Source: Candidatus Methylomirabilota bacterium (GTDB lineage Bacteria; Methylomirabilota; Methylomirabilia; Methylomirabilales; JACPAU01). Taken from it: 6,449 bases of DNA. Below, piece by piece: positions 5,091 to 6,449 of this stretch. The notes below the pieces were generated by a model, which saw only the letters and a program-made list of their open reading frames with translations, searched no databases and had not been told where the DNA came from. Every line of letters starts with the position of its first letter. Positions within the stretch are counted from its first letter, which is position 1. The position numbers and the translations under genes were made by a program. The DNA lies in contig JAHFDC010000054.1 in the NCBI GenBank assembly GCA_023249205.1, positions 1 through 6,449 of the forward strand, read 5' to 3'.

Positions 5091-5795
5091 ATGAATCGAA
5101 GCGCGTCTCGCAAAGAGCTATCGTGTCAAGTCTGTGGGACAACACGTCGCGCCGAGCTGCGGAGGGCCATCATTGTTCGTCCTGCTGTGGTGCAACTAAT
5201 TCAGCGTGACATCGCACACTGGGACGAGCACGGCTGGATCTGCCTTGATGACCTCCAGAAATACCGGTATCAGTATGTGCGAGCGCTCCTCGAAGCCGAA
5301 AAGGGAGAATTGACCGAACTCGAACTCGAAGTCCTCAAGGGCTTGAGAGAACACGAGATACTGGCCAGGAATCCGGAAGTACATTTTGAGGCTGCACTCA
5401 CAGTAGGTCAGCGTTTGGCAGACCGGATTGCGATATTCGGGGGCAGTTGGAACTTCATTGTCGTATTCGCGGTGGTCTTGTTTGCCTGGATGTTTGTCAA
5501 CTCGTATGTGCTTGTCATGCGCCCGTTCGACCCGTATCCGTATATCTTCTTGAACCTGGTGCTCTCAGCCCTGGCGGCCCTGCAGGCGCCGGTGATCATG
5601 ATGAGTCAGAACCGCCAGGAGGCGCGGGATCGGTTACGCTCGATGCATGACTACCAAGTCAATCTCAAGGCCGAGCTGGAGATCCGGCAGCTGCACCAGA
5701 AAATAGACCATCTGCTTTCCCATCAATGGGAACGGCTCGTGGAAATCCAAGAGATCCAGATGGAACTCATCAACGAGGTGAGAGGCCGACGCTGA
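5091..5795 (+). CDS. DUF1003 membrane protein with N-terminal CxxC
   Basis: The 234-residue product contains the DUF1003 core: LADRIAIFGGSWNFIVV (109-125), FDPYPYIFLNLVLSALAALQ (136-155), and PVIMMSQNRQEARDR (157-171), then HDYQVNLKAELEI (176-188). Two transmembrane helices are predicted by eye at about 121-142 and 149-169, joined by a short loop. The N-terminal 100 residues are charged and soluble, with a CQVC pair (C12, C15) and C51. The C-terminus after 180 is a long charged helix, probably coiled coil. Family function is unknown. ATG 5091 follows GAGAGGGAG at 5071-5079. It begins two bases after the broken gene's stop but uses different, less GC-rich composition, suggesting separate origin. 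Confidence 0.88.
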   Translation: MNRSASRKELSCQVCGTTRRAELRRAIIVRPAVVQLIQRDIAHWDEHGWICLDDLQKYRYQYVRALLEAEKGELTELELEVLKGLREHEILARNPEVHFEAALTVGQRLADRIAIFGGSWNFIVVFAVVLFAWMFVNSYVLVMRPFDPYPYIFLNLVLSALAALQAPVIMMSQNRQEARDRLRSMHDYQVNLKAELEIRQLHQKIDHLLSHQWERLVEIQEIQMELINEVRGRR

Positions 5796-6053
5796 CTGAA
5801 GAACCTCCCTCGATAATGTAGACACTTCCCCCTGACGACGAGCTGGCGTTGAATCCAGAGCCCACTCCCTGGATATGCTGACCAGCGCTGCAGCGTTTGT
5901 CCGAAGGGGCTCCTCGGCTATGACATACAAGCATTGGGAAAGCCAAAGAGGATCCTCCTATTGAAGGATACCGTTCACCGGTGCTATGCTGCCCCCCGAC
6001 CCCGATTATGCTGGTCACATACTCGATCGTTAGACGGGAGGGGCGCGGCGCGG
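5796..6053. other. Intergenic stretch between convergent genes
   Basis: About 260 bases separate the DUF1003 stop from the end of the minus-strand gene. I find no supported gene. Short perfect palindromes GAGGATCCTC (5948-5957) and CACCGGTG are present but lack a loop or U-tract, so I do not call a terminator. A GTTAGAC heptamer lies at 6029-6035 without a foldable attC around it. Confidence 0.5.
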
Positions 6054-6449
6054 TCAGTGGGCGGAGAGGGCGATCACCAGGATGCCCTGCTCAGGGGGTG
6101 GGCCGGCCAGCAGGACGCTCCCGCCGCCCTGCAGCCGGACCGTGGAGGTGAGCAGGCTTTCCTCGCTCGCTCCCCCCCCCGCAGGATCTTCACCCCCACC
6201 CGCGAGAGCCCGTCCTGGACGGCAAGGGGGGTGACATCGAGCCTCCGGCCGCCCGGGAGGGGGGCGCGCCAGGGCTCCTTAAGCGCGGCGCGACCGCTCG
6301 CGCGCGAGAGCAACTGGTAGCGGGAGTAGCGGAAGATCTTCCGGAGTTCCTCCCCGATCCCCTCGATCGCCTTGTCCACTCCCTGCCCCTGGTTGGACGC
6401 GAGGATCACGTGGGCCTGGAGCGTCAGGGGAGCCTGGGGTGAAGAGGCT
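6054..6449 (-). pseudogene. Conserved hypothetical, probably exported, protein; 5'-partial and frame-disrupted at a nine-G run
   Basis: From the right edge leftward the frame reads AHVILASNQGQGVDKAIE, then ELRKIFRYSRYQLLSRASG, LPGGRRLDVTPLAVQDGL and VGVKILRGG. It then meets nine consecutive G on the minus strand (6180-6172). Past the run, good sequence continues only in another frame: ESLLTSTVRLQGGGSVLLAG, GPPPEQGILVIALSAH, stop at 6056-6054. A run of ten or seven G would restore one frame of about 130 residues. The alternating beta-strand pattern and alanine/serine-rich beginning suggest a secreted or periplasmic protein whose signal peptide lies outside the window. I do not recognise the family. 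The indel may be a sequencing error, true decay, or slippage. Confidence 0.6.

Noticed and set aside
5810..5840. Possible insertion-sequence end near TGTAGACACTTCCCCC
   Set aside because: It looks like some transposon termini, but I found no matching inverted repeat, target duplication or transposase remnant nearby.
5948..5957. GAGGATCCTC as a terminator stem
   Set aside because: It is a perfect palindrome without a loop and without a following U-tract.

Overview
The window is GC-rich DNA and reads like an uncultured soil or subsurface bacterium, for example NC10/Rokubacteria or a deltaproteobacterium-like lineage. This placement is an inference from composition, a hopanoid-type squalene/phytoene synthase beside ispH, and a UGSC-family selenoprotein. 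No rRNA or other phylogenetic marker is present.

Layout. Positions 1-1786 (minus strand) hold a compact operon transcribed leftward from a TTGACA-type promoter near 1821-1850: a DJ-1/PfpI-family protein, then ispH (last step of the MEP isoprenoid pathway), then the 5' end of a squalene/phytoene synthase cut by the window edge. Positions 1802-2194 hold little except this promoter and a 17-codon mini-ORF. Positions 2087-2836 look like a solitary integron gene cassette: a GTTAGGC core at the left end, a two-gene DUF4258 toxin-antitoxin-like module, and a foldable attC-like site (2779-2842) at the right end. A small fragment of an IS3-type transposase orfA follows on the minus strand (2912-2983).

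Positions 3122-4820 (plus strand) hold the main item: two genes overlapping by 11 bases. The first is a 378-residue protein of unknown function. The second is a selenoprotein of the UGSC family, in which the in-frame TGA at 4551-4553 is read as selenocysteine (Sec102, motif Sec-Gly-Ser-Cys). The same frame continues with family-like sequence to a TGA at 4818-4820. A 9-bp hairpin just downstream (4564-4584) carries GU in its apical loop, with the G 20 bases after the UGA, and is a good bacterial SECIS candidate. A conventional gene finder would call two truncated ORFs here.

After it come a small frame-disrupted gene (4829-5088), a DUF1003 two-TM membrane protein with an N-terminal CxxC pair (5091-5795), and at the right edge a minus-strand gene of unknown function whose frame is broken at a run of nine G/C bases (6172-6180).

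How the genes work together: the left operon plausibly serves isoprenoid/hopanoid supply. The selenoprotein pair is probably a redox enzyme system of unknown substrate that depends on selA/selB/selC/selD elsewhere in the genome. The cassette, the IS fragment and two broken genes mark the interval from about 2.0 kb to the right edge as an accessory region beside a housekeeping operon.
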